Origin: Erwinia mallotivora
Lineage (GTDB): Bacteria > Pseudomonadota > Gammaproteobacteria > Enterobacterales > Enterobacteriaceae
Length of the DNA: 64,000 nt
Direction of reading: 5' to 3'
NCBI RefSeq assembly: GCF_000590885.1
Contig: NZ_JFHN01000074.1
Coordinates: 62,001-126,000, forward strand
The notes under the pieces were generated by a model. The model had not been told where the DNA came from. It saw nothing but the letters and a program-made list of their open reading frames with translations, and ran no database searches. The position numbers and the translations under genes are program-made. Shown one piece after another: positions 49,960 to 58,386 of this stretch (its first letter is position 1; each line of letters begins with the position of its first letter).

Positions 49960-50278
49960 ACGTATCCACAATAAGATCGTTATCTGGTTACGCCAGACTC
50001 ATTTCGTTCAGTGGTAAGTTTAACACACACTGCAAGCGGGTCAGCGCCGATGATTTTTCTGCCACGCGCTTTCACTTCGCGACCTTCATCACAAAATTTG
50101 CAATAGCGTTAACTGCTTCAAATTTTGATGATTTTTTCCCAGTCCTGAAGTTCCAATTGCTTGACGCTTTGTTCTATTTCTCTACAGTACAGCCTTAAGC
50201 TGAGTGTGTTTTAACCAGCCCAGAGGCGGCAGCCTCTTCACCTCATACAATTGAACTTCTTGCGAGGGATCCAGAAGT
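49960..50278 (+). promoter_or_regulatory. clpS-cspD divergent region with a cspD promoter
   Basis: TTGACG (50161-50166), a 16-bp spacer and TACAGT (50183-50188) form a good sigma-70 promoter for cspD, giving a leader of about 85 nt. In that leader AGAGGC-GGCA-GCCTCT (50222-50237) makes a 6-bp hairpin. GAGGG at about 50264 is the ribosome binding site. The clpS promoter on the other strand was not resolved. Confidence 0.6.
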
Positions 50279-50506
50279 ATGGAGACGGGTACTGTTAAAT
50301 GGTTCAATAATGCCAAGGGTTTTGGCTTTATCTGTCCGGTCGGCGGTGGCGATGACATCTTCGCCCACTACTCCACTATCCAGATGGATGGCTACAGAAC
50401 GCTGAAGGCCGGGCAGCAGGTCCAGTTTGATGTGCATCAGGGACCAAAGGGCAATCATGCCAGCCTCATCGTTCCAGTGGAATCAGTGATGGCAGTCAGT
50501 GCATGA
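50279..50506 (+). CDS. cspD: Cold-shock-like protein CspD
   Basis: A 75-residue CSD-family protein (E. coli 74), METGTVKWFNNAKGFGFICP onward, with RNP1 KGFGFI and RNP2 DIFAHYS. E. coli CspD is induced in stationary phase and starvation, binds single-stranded DNA and inhibits replication; it is not cold-inducible. Divergent from clpSA, as in E. coli. Confidence 0.98.
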   Translation: METGTVKWFNNAKGFGFICPVGGGDDIFAHYSTIQMDGYRTLKAGQQVQFDVHQGPKGNHASLIVPVESVMAVSA

Positions 50507-50540
50507 CCCTGTCCTTACTCATTCTGACCAACCCTTGTGT

Positions 50541-50571
50541 AAAATGCCAGCCACCCCAGCTGGCATTTTTT
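50541..50571 (+). terminator. Intrinsic terminator of cspD
   Basis: AAAATGCCAGC (50541-50551) pairs with GCTGGCATTTT (50559-50569), with T extending to 50571; 34 nt past the stop. Confidence 0.94.
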
Positions 50572-50812
50572 ACCGCTGTATTTCAATATCAGGCCGTCCC
50601 ACTGATTTTCAAGCCCGCTGTCGTTGAAATACCCCATCCGCTGGTAAATCTGATAATAACCGCCTGCAAGTCGAACGCTGTGCGGTAAATGCCCTTTATC
50701 CGGTGCGGGTAATCAGATAAAGGGCCTGCGGGTGACGCCAGTCGCTCAGCTTTACTCAGCATGAAAACTTCGTCAGGATAGTGTTTTAATTCTGTCAGGG
50801 ATGAATTTTTTC
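50572..50812. other. cspD-lysO spacer with an inverted repeat and possible coding remnant
   Basis: GCCCTTTATC (50691-50700) pairs perfectly with GATAAAGGGC (50716-50725); no U run follows. On the minus strand the frame between a TGA near 50714 and the TAA at 50515 reads naturally (LAGGYYQIYQRMGYFNDSG, then LENQWDGLILKY) but has no start codon and runs through the cspD terminator. It may be the 3' remnant of a lost gene or chance. E. coli has macAB, ybjX, ybjD and aqpZ in this interval. Confidence 0.4.
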
Positions 50813-51712
50813 ATGTATTCCGGTTTGTTGATCATTCTGTTGCCGCTGGTTATCGGCTACCTGTTGCCATTCAAAAGTATTTCCCTGCAAAAACTGGTCA
50901 ATAAGCTGCTGGGCTGGATGGTGTATATCATCCTGTTTATGATGGGCGTCAGCCTGGCCTTTCTCGATAATCTGAGTAATAACCTGCTGACGGTGTTTCA
51001 CTACTCCCTGGTGAGCGCGGTTTGTATCCTGCTTTGCAATCTGCTGGCATTGCGCCTGCTGGAGTGGCATCATCCGTGGCAGCACCGCCATCACAGAGGC
51101 CCCCTGGCCTCACGGCTGCACATGATGCTTGACTCTCTTTCTCTCTGCGGCGTGGTGGCAGGAGGATTTCTTGTCGGACTCACTCACTGGGCGGTGTTAA
51201 AAAATGCCTCCGCAGCCAGTGAGTATGCCCTGCTGTTTCTCCTGTTACTCGTCGGCCTGCAACTTCGCGGCAGCGGGATGACGCTCAGGCAAATCATGCT
51301 GAACCGCCGTGGGCTGCTGGTGGCATCAGTGGTGTTTATCAGTGCATTAGCGGGTGGGATGATAGCCGCGATACTGCTTGGGCTTTCCCTGCGCACCGGC
51401 CTTGCTCTGGCATCAGGATTCGGCTGGTACTCACTTTCCGGCATTCTTATGACGGAATCTTTCGGCCCGGTAATTGGCAGCGCAGCCTTTTTTAACGATC
51501 TGTTGCGTGAACTGCTGGCAATAACGTTGATTCCGGCGCTAATCGCCCGCCATCGCTCGACCGCTTTGGGTCTGTGCGGTGCCACGTCGATGGATTTTAC
51601 CCTGCCGGTATTACAACGCAGCGGCGGGACAGAGCTGGTTCCCGCAGCCATCGTGCATGGCTTTATCCTCAGCCTGGCGGCACCGGTTCTTATTGCCCTG
51701 TTCTCTTCCTGA
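50813..51712 (+). CDS. lysO: L-lysine exporter LysO (YbjE)
   Basis: A 299-residue inner-membrane protein, the E. coli LysO length, mediating lysine efflux. I start at ATG 50813 (MYSGLLIILLPLVIGYLLPF) because AGGGA sits 11 nt upstream; the ATG at 50801 abuts it. About eight helices, with SGFGWYSLSGILMTESFGP and the C-terminal GLCGATSMDFTLPVLQRSGG conserved. In E. coli it is controlled by ArgP and lysine; no site is obvious here. Confidence 0.95.
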   Translation: MYSGLLIILLPLVIGYLLPFKSISLQKLVNKLLGWMVYIILFMMGVSLAFLDNLSNNLLTVFHYSLVSAVCILLCNLLALRLLEWHHPWQHRHHRGPLASRLHMMLDSLSLCGVVAGGFLVGLTHWAVLKNASAASEYALLFLLLLVGLQLRGSGMTLRQIMLNRRGLLVASVVFISALAGGMIAAILLGLSLRTGLALASGFGWYSLSGILMTESFGPVIGSAAFFNDLLRELLAITLIPALIARHRSTALGLCGATSMDFTLPVLQRSGGTELVPAAIVHGFILSLAAPVLIALFSS

Positions 51713-51721
51713 TTGATCTTA

Positions 51722-51735
51722 TTGCGCCAAATCAA
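51722..51735 (+). promoter_or_regulatory. FNR-like site upstream of hcp
   Basis: TTGCGCCAAATCAA matches TTGAT-N4-ATCAA at 8 of 10 positions, with a perfect right half-site. E. coli hcp is FNR-activated. I could not place a matching -10 at the expected distance, so this is tentative. Confidence 0.35.
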
Positions 51736-51778
51736 TCCATCTGCGCTTAGCAAAGACACCGGCCTGAATCGCGACTTA

Positions 51779-51801
51779 AAGTTGCATTTTAAATGCAACT
51801 A
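51779..51801 (+). promoter_or_regulatory. NsrR operator at hcp
   Basis: AAGTTGCATTT, one T, then AAATGCAACTA form an 11-1-11 palindrome with 10 of 11 symmetric pairs, close to the enteric NsrR consensus (AAGATGCATTT-type arms). It abuts the hcp ribosome binding site AAGGAG (51801-51806). NsrR represses hcp in E. coli and releases it on nitric oxide. Confidence 0.85.
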
Positions 51802-51812
51802 AGGAGTCAGCG

Positions 51813-53453
51813 ATGTTCTGCATTCAGTGTGAGCAAACTTTGCGTTCCCGGGCCGGTGCCGGCTGCGCTTACGCCAGAGGAGTATGTGGCAAAACGGCAG
51901 AAACTTCAGATTTACAGGATTTACTGATCGCCGTATTACAGGGACTCTCTGCCTGGGCAGTGGCGGCCCGGCAACAAGGCATTACTGACCACGCCATTGA
52001 CAGCTTTGTGCCACGGGCATTTTTCGCCACCCTGACCAATGTCAATTTTGATTCTGCACGAATTATCAGTTACGCCCATCAGGCGGTTCACTACCGCCAG
52101 CAGCTAAAAACGCAGCTGGCCTGTGTAACCTCTCATCCTCACCATCCGGCGGCAGAGATCATACTCAACAGCGAAGACCCATTGCAGCTGCAACAGCAGG
52201 CAGCAGACCGGGCATTAACCCGGCGGGATGCCAGCGAAGATATTCACGGACTTCGCCTGCTGTGTTTGTATGGCCTGAAAGGCGCGGCCGCGTATATGGA
52301 ACACGCCCACACGCACGGTTACTACCAGGAAAAAATTTACCAGCAATTTCATCAGATGCTGCCGTGGCTGGGAACCTTACCTGACAGCATGGATGAACTT
52401 CTCCAGGCCGCACTGGAAGTGGGTAAAATGAACTACGCGATTATGGCAATGCTGGATGAAGCGCAAACCAGCGCGTGGGGCCATCCCCAGCCGGTCAGGG
52501 TCAATACCCGTCCCCTGAGCGGAAAAGCCATTTTAATTTCCGGCCACGATTTAAAAGATCTGCAACGGCTGCTGGATCAGACGGCTGGCAGGGGTATTCA
52601 TATTTACACCCACGGTGAAATGCTGCCCGCACATGGTTATCCCGGTCTGAAAAAGTATCCGCATCTGGCAGGAAACTACGGCGGTGGCTGGCAGGATCAA
52701 CAGCAGGAATTTGCCCACTTTCCGGGACCAATAATTATGACCTCCAACTGCCTTATTGATCCTTTCGCCCGGCACTATCAACAGCGACTCTGGACCCGAA
52801 ATGTGGTTGGCTGGCCGGGTGTCAGCCATCTTACCGGGGACGATTTTTCCGCCGTCATCGAGCAGGCACTCTCCCTGCCCGGTTTTCCCGACAGCCAACC
52901 GCCTGAAGAAATTACGGTGGGCTTTGGCCGTCAGCAATTATTACGTACCGTCGATACCCTGACTGAACTGCTGGCGCAAAATAAACTGCGCCATCTGTTT
53001 CTGATTGGCGGTTGTGATGGCAGCCGCAGCCAGCGCAGCTATTTTACCGAGCTGGCAATAAGCATTCCGCAGGATTGCCTGATCCTGACGCTGGGCTGCG
53101 GTAAATATCGTTTTAATCAGTTCGATTTTGGCACACTGTGCAGCCTGCCTCGCCTGCTGGATATTGGCCAGTGTAACGACAGCTACGCCGCCATCGTGCT
53201 GGCTGTCTCGCTGGCGGAAAAACTGGACTGTCAGGTCAACGATCTGCCGCTTACCCTGGTGCTGTCGTGGTTTGAGCAAAAAGCCATTGCGGTGTTGCTG
53301 ACCCTGCTGGCGCTGGGGGTGAAAAATATCCGCACCGGCCCGACGCCCCCGGCCTTTCTCAGTGACAACCTGCTGGCATTGCTGCACAACAAATTTGGCC
53401 TGCAATCGATCGCCACCCCCGGGGAGGACCTGAAGGCGTTTCTCGGGCAATGA
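51813..53453 (+). CDS. hcp: Hydroxylamine reductase / hybrid cluster protein Hcp
   Basis: A 546-residue protein (E. coli 550) with the class II N-terminal motif Cys3, Cys6, Cys18, Cys25 (CX2CX11CX6C) for the small iron-sulfur cluster. The hybrid-cluster ligands lie in later segments including [56 protein letters not shown] and [14 protein letters not shown]. In E. coli it is a nitric oxide reductase and S-nitrosylase. The start has AAGGAG 6 nt upstream. Its NADH-dependent reductase gene hcr, which follows hcp in E. coli, is absent: poxB begins 97 bp downstream. Confidence 0.96.
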   Translation: MFCIQCEQTLRSRAGAGCAYARGVCGKTAETSDLQDLLIAVLQGLSAWAVAARQQGITDHAIDSFVPRAFFATLTNVNFDSARIISYAHQAVHYRQQLKTQLACVTSHPHHPAAEIILNSEDPLQLQQQAADRALTRRDASEDIHGLRLLCLYGLKGAAAYMEHAHTHGYYQEKIYQQFHQMLPWLGTLPDSMDELLQAALEVGKMNYAIMAMLDEAQTSAWGHPQPVRVNTRPLSGKAILISGHDLKDLQRLLDQTAGRGIHIYTHGEMLPAHGYPGLKKYPHLAGNYGGGWQDQQQEFAHFPGPIIMTSNCLIDPFARHYQQRLWTRNVVGWPGVSHLTGDDFSAVIEQALSLPGFPDSQPPEEITVGFGRQQLLRTVDTLTELLAQNKLRHLFLIGGCDGSRSQRSYFTELAISIPQDCLILTLGCGKYRFNQFDFGTLCSLPRLLDIGQCNDSYAAIVLAVSLAEKLDCQVNDLPLTLVLSWFEQKAIAVLLTLLALGVKNIRTGPTPPAFLSDNLLALLHNKFGLQSIATPGEDLKAFLGQ

Positions 53454-53497
53454 AACCCGCCATCAGCTGCTTTGCTCTCACATTCCGTTTGCCTCGA

Positions 53498-53526
53498 CTA
53501 TGCTTTTTCCTGCCGTTTTAAAACGG
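53498..53526 (+). promoter_or_regulatory. Candidate sigma-S -10 and palindrome before poxB
   Basis: CTATGCTTT at 53498-53506 fits the sigma-S -10 (CTATACT-like), consistent with poxB being RpoS-dependent in E. coli. CCGTTTTAAAACGG at 53513-53526 is a perfect 14-bp palindrome that would lie at about +2 to +15. There is no clear -35. Confidence 0.5.
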
Positions 53527-53550
53527 GACTGAAGCAGATCAGGAGCAGAC

Positions 53551-55272
53551 ATGAAACAAACCGTAGCCGCGCTGGTGGCAAAAACGTTAGAAAATGCCGG
53601 GGTTGAGCGCATCTGGGGAGTCACCGGAGACTCACTTAATGGTCTCAGCGACAGCCTGAACCGCATGGGCACCATTGAATGGATGCCAACCCGCCATGAG
53701 GAAGTCGCCGCATTTGCCGCCGGAGCAGAGGCACAAATCAGCGGTAAACTGGCGGTATGTGCCGGTTCCTGCGGGCCGGGCAACCTTCACCTGATCAACG
53801 GCCTGTTTGACTGTCACCGCAACAATGTGCCGGTGCTGGCGATTGCCGCCCATATTCCCTCAGCCGAGATCGGCAGCGGTTATTTCCAGGAGACGCATCC
53901 GCAGGAGCTGTTCAGGGAGTGCAGCCACTATTGTGAAATGGTGTCCAATCCGGAACAGTTACCTCAGGTTCTCGGCATTGCCATGCGCAAAGCGATTCTC
54001 AATCGCGGGGTATCGGTAGTGGTACTCCCCGGTGATGTGGCACTGCAAGCCGCGCCGGAAGGTGCTTCCGCTGCGTGGTATACACCGCAATTGCCGGTGG
54101 TCCAACCCTCTTCCGGAGAGCTGGCAAAACTGGCCTCGCTGTTGAATGAATCGCAGAAGATCACCCTGATGTGCGGCAGCGGCTGTGCCGGTGCCCATGA
54201 TGAAGTGGTGCAACTGGCGCAAACGTTGAAAGCCCCTGTGGTTCATGCCCTGCGCGGCAAAGAGCATATCGAATACGACAACCCTTACGACGTGGGCATG
54301 ACCGGGCTGATTGGCTTCTCATCGGGTTACCACGCCATGATGAATGCCAGCACGTTGGTGCTGCTGGGTACGCGCTTTCCTTACCGGGCGTTTTATCCGG
54401 CCGACGCCAGAATTATTCAGATCGATCTCGATCCCGGCAGCTTCGGTGCACATTGCCATGTGGATATGGCGCTGACGGGTGACATCCGGGCCACGCTGAC
54501 GGCGCTGTTGCCTCTGCTGGAGGTCAAACAAGACCGGGATTTTCTCGATAAAGCGCTGGAAAATTATGTTGATGCGCGCAAAGGTCTGGATGAACTGGCT
54601 ACCGCTAACGACAGGCAGGCGATTCATCCGCAATATCTGGCTCAGCAACTCAGTCACCACGCTGACGCCGACGCGATTTTCACCTGCGATGTTGGTACGC
54701 CAACGGTGTGGGCCGCGCGTTATCTGAAAATGAACGGCAAACGACGCCTGCTGGGTTCGTTTAACCACGGGTCGATGGCAAATGCCATGCCACAGGCGTT
54801 AGGCGCTCAGTCAACTGACCGCGCGCGTCAGGTGATTGCGATGTGTGGTGACGGCGGCTTCACTATGCTGATGGGCGACTTCCTCTCTGTCGCGCAGCTG
54901 AAACTGCCGGTAAAACTGGTGGTATTCAACAACAGCGTGCTGGGCTTTGTGGCGATGGAGATGAAAGCAGGGGGCTATCTTACCGACGGCACCGCGCTGG
55001 AAAATCCGAACTTTGCTGAAATAGCCACCGCCTGTGGCGTCAGAGGATTCCGCGTGGAGAAAGCGTCAGAGCTTGACGATGTCATCCGCCAGGCGCTGGA
55101 TTATGACGGCCCGGCGCTGATTGATGTGGTCACCGCCAGTGAAGAACTGGTGATGCCGCCACAGATTAAAATGGAACAGGCCAAAGGGTTCAGCCTCTAT
55201 ATGCTGCGCGCCATTATCAATGGACGAGGCGACGAGGTGGTCGAGCTGGCAAAAACAAACTGGCTACGGTAA
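53551..55272 (+). CDS. poxB: Pyruvate dehydrogenase (quinone) / pyruvate oxidase PoxB
   Basis: A 573-residue peripheral membrane flavoprotein (E. coli 572) that decarboxylates pyruvate to acetate and CO2 and passes electrons to ubiquinone. ThDP-binding motif [21 protein letters not shown]-terminal [16 protein letters not shown] with the activating RHEE, and the C-terminal lipid-binding amphipathic helix ([20 protein letters not shown], then ELAKTNWLR) are all present. It is followed by ltaE on the same strand. Confidence 0.98.
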   Translation: MKQTVAALVAKTLENAGVERIWGVTGDSLNGLSDSLNRMGTIEWMPTRHEEVAAFAAGAEAQISGKLAVCAGSCGPGNLHLINGLFDCHRNNVPVLAIAAHIPSAEIGSGYFQETHPQELFRECSHYCEMVSNPEQLPQVLGIAMRKAILNRGVSVVVLPGDVALQAAPEGASAAWYTPQLPVVQPSSGELAKLASLLNESQKITLMCGSGCAGAHDEVVQLAQTLKAPVVHALRGKEHIEYDNPYDVGMTGLIGFSSGYHAMMNASTLVLLGTRFPYRAFYPADARIIQIDLDPGSFGAHCHVDMALTGDIRATLTALLPLLEVKQDRDFLDKALENYVDARKGLDELATANDRQAIHPQYLAQQLSHHADADAIFTCDVGTPTVWAARYLKMNGKRRLLGSFNHGSMANAMPQALGAQSTDRARQVIAMCGDGGFTMLMGDFLSVAQLKLPVKLVVFNNSVLGFVAMEMKAGGYLTDGTALENPNFAEIATACGVRGFRVEKASELDDVIRQALDYDGPALIDVVTASEELVMPPQIKMEQAKGFSLYMLRAIINGRGDEVVELAKTNWLR

Positions 55273-55333
55273 AACGGTCAGAGGTCTTACTTCAGGGCGC
55301 TTCGGCGTCCGTTTTCATCACAGGAGCGCCGCA

Positions 55334-56341
55334 GTGATCGATTTACGTAGTGACACAGTGACCCAACCCGGAGCGGCTATGCGCTCTGCAATGATGGCGG
55401 CAGAAACCGGCGATGATGTCTACGGTGATGATCCCACGGTAAACGCACTGGAGGCGAAAGCCGCCAGCCTCAGTGGTAAAGAAGCCGCCCTGTTTTTACC
55501 TACCGGCACCCAGGCTAACCTGGTTGCTCTGCTCTGTCACTGCCAACGGGGCGAAGAATATATCGTTGGCCAGCTGGCGCATAACTATAAATATGAAGCG
55601 GGTGGCGCGGCGGTACTGGGAAGTATTCAGCCGCAGCCGATTCTGGCTGCCGCTGACGGCACGCTGCCGCTGGATGTGGTGGCGCAGTTTATCAAGCCTG
55701 ATGATTTTCACTTTGCCATCACCCGGCTGCTGAGCCTGGAAAATACACATAACGGCAAAGTGTTGCCGCTGAACTATCTGCAACAGGCGTGGGCGTTCAC
55801 CCGTGAGCACAAACTGGCGCTGCATGTCGACGGTGCGCGTATTTTCAATGCCGCCGTGGCGCTGGGTGTCAGTCTGGAGGCGCTGGCGCGCTACTGCGAT
55901 ACCCTGACCATCTGTCTGTCAAAAGGCCTCGGTACGCCGGTAGGTTCACTGTTGTGCGGCAGCCACGACTATATTCAGCGCGCCCGCCGCTGGCGCAAAA
56001 TGACCGGTGGCGCAATGCGTCAGTCCGGCATCCTGGCCGCTGCCGGGCTTTATGCTCTGGAGAATAATGTGGCCCGCTTGCAGGAGGATCACGATAACGC
56101 TGCCTGGCTGGCACAGCAGCTAAAGGCCAGCGGGGTGGATGTTTCACGTCAGGACACCAATATGGTGTTCGTTCGCCTGCCCGAAAACCAGGTGACACCG
56201 CTGAAAAACTGGATGCAGGCGAAGGGGATTCGGCTCAGCACCGGGGCGGTGACGCGGCTGGTCACCCATCTGGATGTCCCTCGCCCGGCTCTGGAAACCT
56301 TAGTAGCCGAATGGCAGGCTTTCCTCGCCACACAGCCATAA
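55334..56341 (+). CDS. ltaE: Low-specificity L-threonine aldolase
   Basis: A 335-residue PLP enzyme (E. coli 333) splitting L-threonine and L-allo-threonine to glycine and acetaldehyde. It starts with GTG at 55334, 7 nt after AGGAG, giving MIDLRSDTVTQPGAAMRSAM; a longer frame into poxB is rejected. The PLP lysine is Lys197 in TICLSKGLGTPVGS; LHVDGARIFNAAVALG binds the cofactor. It lies 61 bp after poxB and probably shares its transcript. Confidence 0.96.
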   Translation: MIDLRSDTVTQPGAAMRSAMMAAETGDDVYGDDPTVNALEAKAASLSGKEAALFLPTGTQANLVALLCHCQRGEEYIVGQLAHNYKYEAGGAAVLGSIQPQPILAAADGTLPLDVVAQFIKPDDFHFAITRLLSLENTHNGKVLPLNYLQQAWAFTREHKLALHVDGARIFNAAVALGVSLEALARYCDTLTICLSKGLGTPVGSLLCGSHDYIQRARRWRKMTGGAMRQSGILAAAGLYALENNVARLQEDHDNAAWLAQQLKASGVDVSRQDTNMVFVRLPENQVTPLKNWMQAKGIRLSTGAVTRLVTHLDVPRPALETLVAEWQAFLATQP

Positions 56342-56361
56342 CAATTCCGGGCTGCCAGATT

Positions 56362-56383
56362 ACCCGGCCGTTGCCGGGTTTTT
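56362..56383 (+). terminator. Intrinsic terminator of poxB-ltaE
   Basis: ACCCGGC-CGTT-GCCGGGT (56362-56379) followed by TTTT. It lies 20 nt past ltaE and 6 nt before the convergent amiD stop. Confidence 0.92.
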
Positions 56384-56388
56384 GATCG

Positions 56389-57225
56389 TCAGACAGCAGG
56401 TGTTACGCCGCCGTATTTCTCCAGCAGCGCCCTGGCGATGGCCTCGGTTTCTGCATCCGCCAGCCCCCGGTAATCTGCCGGTCGGAAATGCATCTGGAAT
56501 GCGGCAATCACTTTTTGTTGCTGTGCAGGGGCCATCTCTGACGACACCTGGTAACCATAACGGGCCAGCAAATCCACTAACAGATTGCTGTCGGTCAGCT
56601 GTTGCGGCGCTCTGCCTGCGAGAAAAAAGTGAACGCGCGGCGCATCAGGCCAGGCCCCAATCCCCTGCTCTGCCAGCCACTGCCAGGGAAACAACGGGCC
56701 GGGATCCTGCTTGCGTTGCGGCGCAATGTCACTGTGTGCCACCACATTCTGCGGCGGGATGTGATAGCGGTTGACGATATCACGAGCCAGCGGCAGCAGC
56801 GCAGCCATCTGACCGGCGGGGAACGGAAACCAGACAACCCCATGCCGGGTACGCTGATATCCCTGATTTTCCAGCTCAATGCCAACAGACGTATCATTCA
56901 GTCGGGTTGCCCCACGCCAGAAGCTGCTGCCAGCATGCCACGCCAGCTGCGATTCCGGCACCAGACCGAACACCACCGGCTGACGTGCCTTCTCCGCCGG
57001 TCGCGCCGGGATAAGATAATGAGCGCTGACCTCGCGGTCAGTCAGTGTCGCCAGCGCAGAGGGAAAATCTTCGGCGGTATAGTGCAAAACCAGCATGCTA
57101 ATCCGGGGCCTAGCACCATATGCCGGATGGCGGGTATCAACCAGATAGCCATCATGTTTCTCAACGCCGGAAGTGGCGCAGGCACTTAGCAGAAGCACTG
57201 ACAGCACGGCAAGCAGCAGGCGCAT
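56389..57225 (-). CDS. amiD: N-acetylmuramoyl-L-alanine amidase AmiD
   Basis: A 278-residue outer-membrane lipoprotein (E. coli 276) cleaving the MurNAc to L-Ala bond, including anhydro-muropeptides. The lipobox LLSAC puts the lipidated Cys at residue 16. The zinc site is His48 in VLHYTAEDF, with AHSDIAPQRKQDPGP near the end of the amidase_2 domain; a peptidoglycan-binding-like tail follows. It overlaps the ybjQ stop by one base. The E. coli genes ybjS and ybjT between ltaE and amiD are absent. Confidence 0.95.
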   Translation of the reverse strand: MRLLLAVLSVLLLSACATSGVEKHDGYLVDTRHPAYGARPRISMLVLHYTAEDFPSALATLTDREVSAHYLIPARPAEKARQPVVFGLVPESQLAWHAGSSFWRGATRLNDTSVGIELENQGYQRTRHGVVWFPFPAGQMAALLPLARDIVNRYHIPPQNVVAHSDIAPQRKQDPGPLFPWQWLAEQGIGAWPDAPRVHFFLAGRAPQQLTDSNLLVDLLARYGYQVSSEMAPAQQQKVIAAFQMHFRPADYRGLADAETEAIARALLEKYGGVTPAV

Positions 57226-57548
57226 CAGCGACGGGTTTTCACGGCGGTGCCGCTGACGCTGACCATCAGCATGCTGCTGTCCTTGCCGACCGTTTCATAA
57301 TCAATATCAATGCCCACGACCGCATCAGCCCCCAGCGCGCTGGCCTGCGCTTCCAGTTCGGCAAAGGCAATCAGCCGCGCCTTGCGCAGCTCTTTCTCGT
57401 ATGCGCCAGAACGCCCGCCAACGATGTCGCGTATACCGGCAAAAAAATCGCGAAAAATATTGGCTCCCAGAATCGCCTCGCCAGTGACCACGCCACAATA
57501 TTCAATAATCGGCTGGCCTTCGAGGCCCGGAGTGGTTGAAAATTGCAT
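57225..57548 (-). CDS. ybjQ: UPF0145 family protein YbjQ
   Basis: A 107-residue protein nearly identical to E. coli YbjQ ([55 protein letters not shown]). The family (YbjQ/heavy-metal-binding-like) forms rings; the function is unproven. Upstream of and touching amiD in one transcription unit; divergent from ybjP. Confidence 0.95.
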   Translation of the reverse strand: MQFSTTPGLEGQPIIEYCGVVTGEAILGANIFRDFFAGIRDIVGGRSGAYEKELRKARLIAFAELEAQASALGADAVVGIDIDYETVGKDSSMLMVSVSGTAVKTRR

Positions 57549-57606
57549 TACGCTTTCTCCTCAATATCGTGCAGATGAAACCCGCCCTTACGGTCAAGCA
57601 GAACGG

Positions 57607-57620
57607 CTATACTCTATGCT
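57607..57620 (+). promoter_or_regulatory. Candidate sigma-S-like promoter of ybjP
   Basis: CTATACTCTATGCT at 57607-57620 contains the sigma-S-preferred -10 CTATACT without a convincing -35, and lies 43 nt before ybjP. E. coli ybjP has been listed as RpoS-dependent. Confidence 0.45.
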
Positions 57621-57655
57621 AAAAAATGCCTTCCAGAAACAATAAGGAAATCAAG

Positions 57656-58198
57656 ATGAAATTCCAGGCCATCGTCGCCCTGACTCCGCTGGCGCTGCTG
57701 CTGAGCGCCTGTACCACGGTTCAACCCGCTTATAAGGATATCGGTACCCGAATGGGTCCCTGCGCTGATGGCGGTCCGGATTCTGTCGCGCAGCAGTTCT
57801 ATGATTTGCGCACAGAGCAACCCACGGCCGGTCTGCCAGACGCACAACAACTGGCGAAATACCGCCCTTATCTGAGTGACAGGCTGTATCAAACGCTGCT
57901 TAAAGCCGGAAGCGAACCGAAAAAAGAAGCCGCCCTGTCTCAGGGTGACCTGTTTTCCAGCGTGGCAGCAGGCCCAACCTCGGCCAGCGTCGCGGATGCT
58001 TCCAGTATTCCCAACCACGATGCGCGCAATATCCCGCTGCGCGTCACTCTGAGCCGTGACGGCAACAATAAGCAGGAATGGCAGGATGAAGTGCTGATGG
58101 TTCGTGAAGGCACCTGCTGGGCAGTAGACGATGTGCGCTACCTCAGCCCGAATCCCCATCTTGATGGCGGCTCGCTCAGCCAGCGTCTGCTGAAATAA
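57656..58198 (+). CDS. ybjP: Lipoprotein YbjP
   Basis: A 180-residue lipoprotein (E. coli 171). Start ATG at 57656 has AAGGAAA 5-6 nt upstream; the earlier in-frame ATG is rejected. Signal peptide with lipobox LLSAC (Cys18). The domain (GPCADGGPDSVAQQFYDLRT, YRPYLSDRLYQTLL, NIPLRVTLSRDGNN, EVLMVREGTCWAVDDVRYL) is DUF3828-like. The central region has about ten extra residues relative to E. coli. Function unknown; envelope location inferred. Confidence 0.93.
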   Translation: MKFQAIVALTPLALLLSACTTVQPAYKDIGTRMGPCADGGPDSVAQQFYDLRTEQPTAGLPDAQQLAKYRPYLSDRLYQTLLKAGSEPKKEAALSQGDLFSSVAAGPTSASVADASSIPNHDARNIPLRVTLSRDGNNKQEWQDEVLMVREGTCWAVDDVRYLSPNPHLDGGSLSQRLLK

Positions 58199-58202
58199 TT
58201 CA

Positions 58203-58235
58203 CCGGCTGATGCCTGCCACACGGGCCTCAGCCGC
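58203..58235 (+). terminator. Possible terminator of ybjP
   Basis: CGGCTGA (58204-58210) pairs with TCAGCCG (58228-58234), enclosing a GCC/GGC inner stem. The tail CTTCTCCC is only modestly U-rich. Confidence 0.45.
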
Positions 58236-58325
58236 TTCTCCCTGCTGTTTCCAGCGTCAATCCTTACGATTTTGTGCTGATATTTTGCTTTTCAGCCATG
58301 CAATTGCTAATTTTTGAGACGATGA

Positions 58326-58376
58326 TTGCATAACCATGCCGTCAACGATAAGATTCGCAGCATCAATTGCTATTCA
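58326..58376 (+). promoter_or_regulatory. Candidate artP promoter with an ARG-box-like site
   Basis: TTGCAT (58326-58331), 17 bp, TAAGAT (58349-58354) is a modest promoter. TCAATTGCTATTCA (58363-58376) matches the ArgR half-site core TGAAT-N4-ATTCA at 9 of 10 positions and would cover the transcription start, as a repressor site should. The second box expected 21 bp upstream is degenerate. The artP ATG at 58387 has no visible Shine-Dalgarno. Confidence 0.5.
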
Positions 58377-58386
58377 CCTTTTGCGC

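Noticed and set aside
51184-51798. 204-codon frame antisense to lysO, reaching the NsrR site
   Set aside because: No domain, and its start would lie inside the hcp operator; lysO is clear on the plus strand.
58342-58355. Second ARG box 21 bp upstream of the artP site
   Set aside because: TCAACGATAAGATT matches the core at only about four of ten positions.
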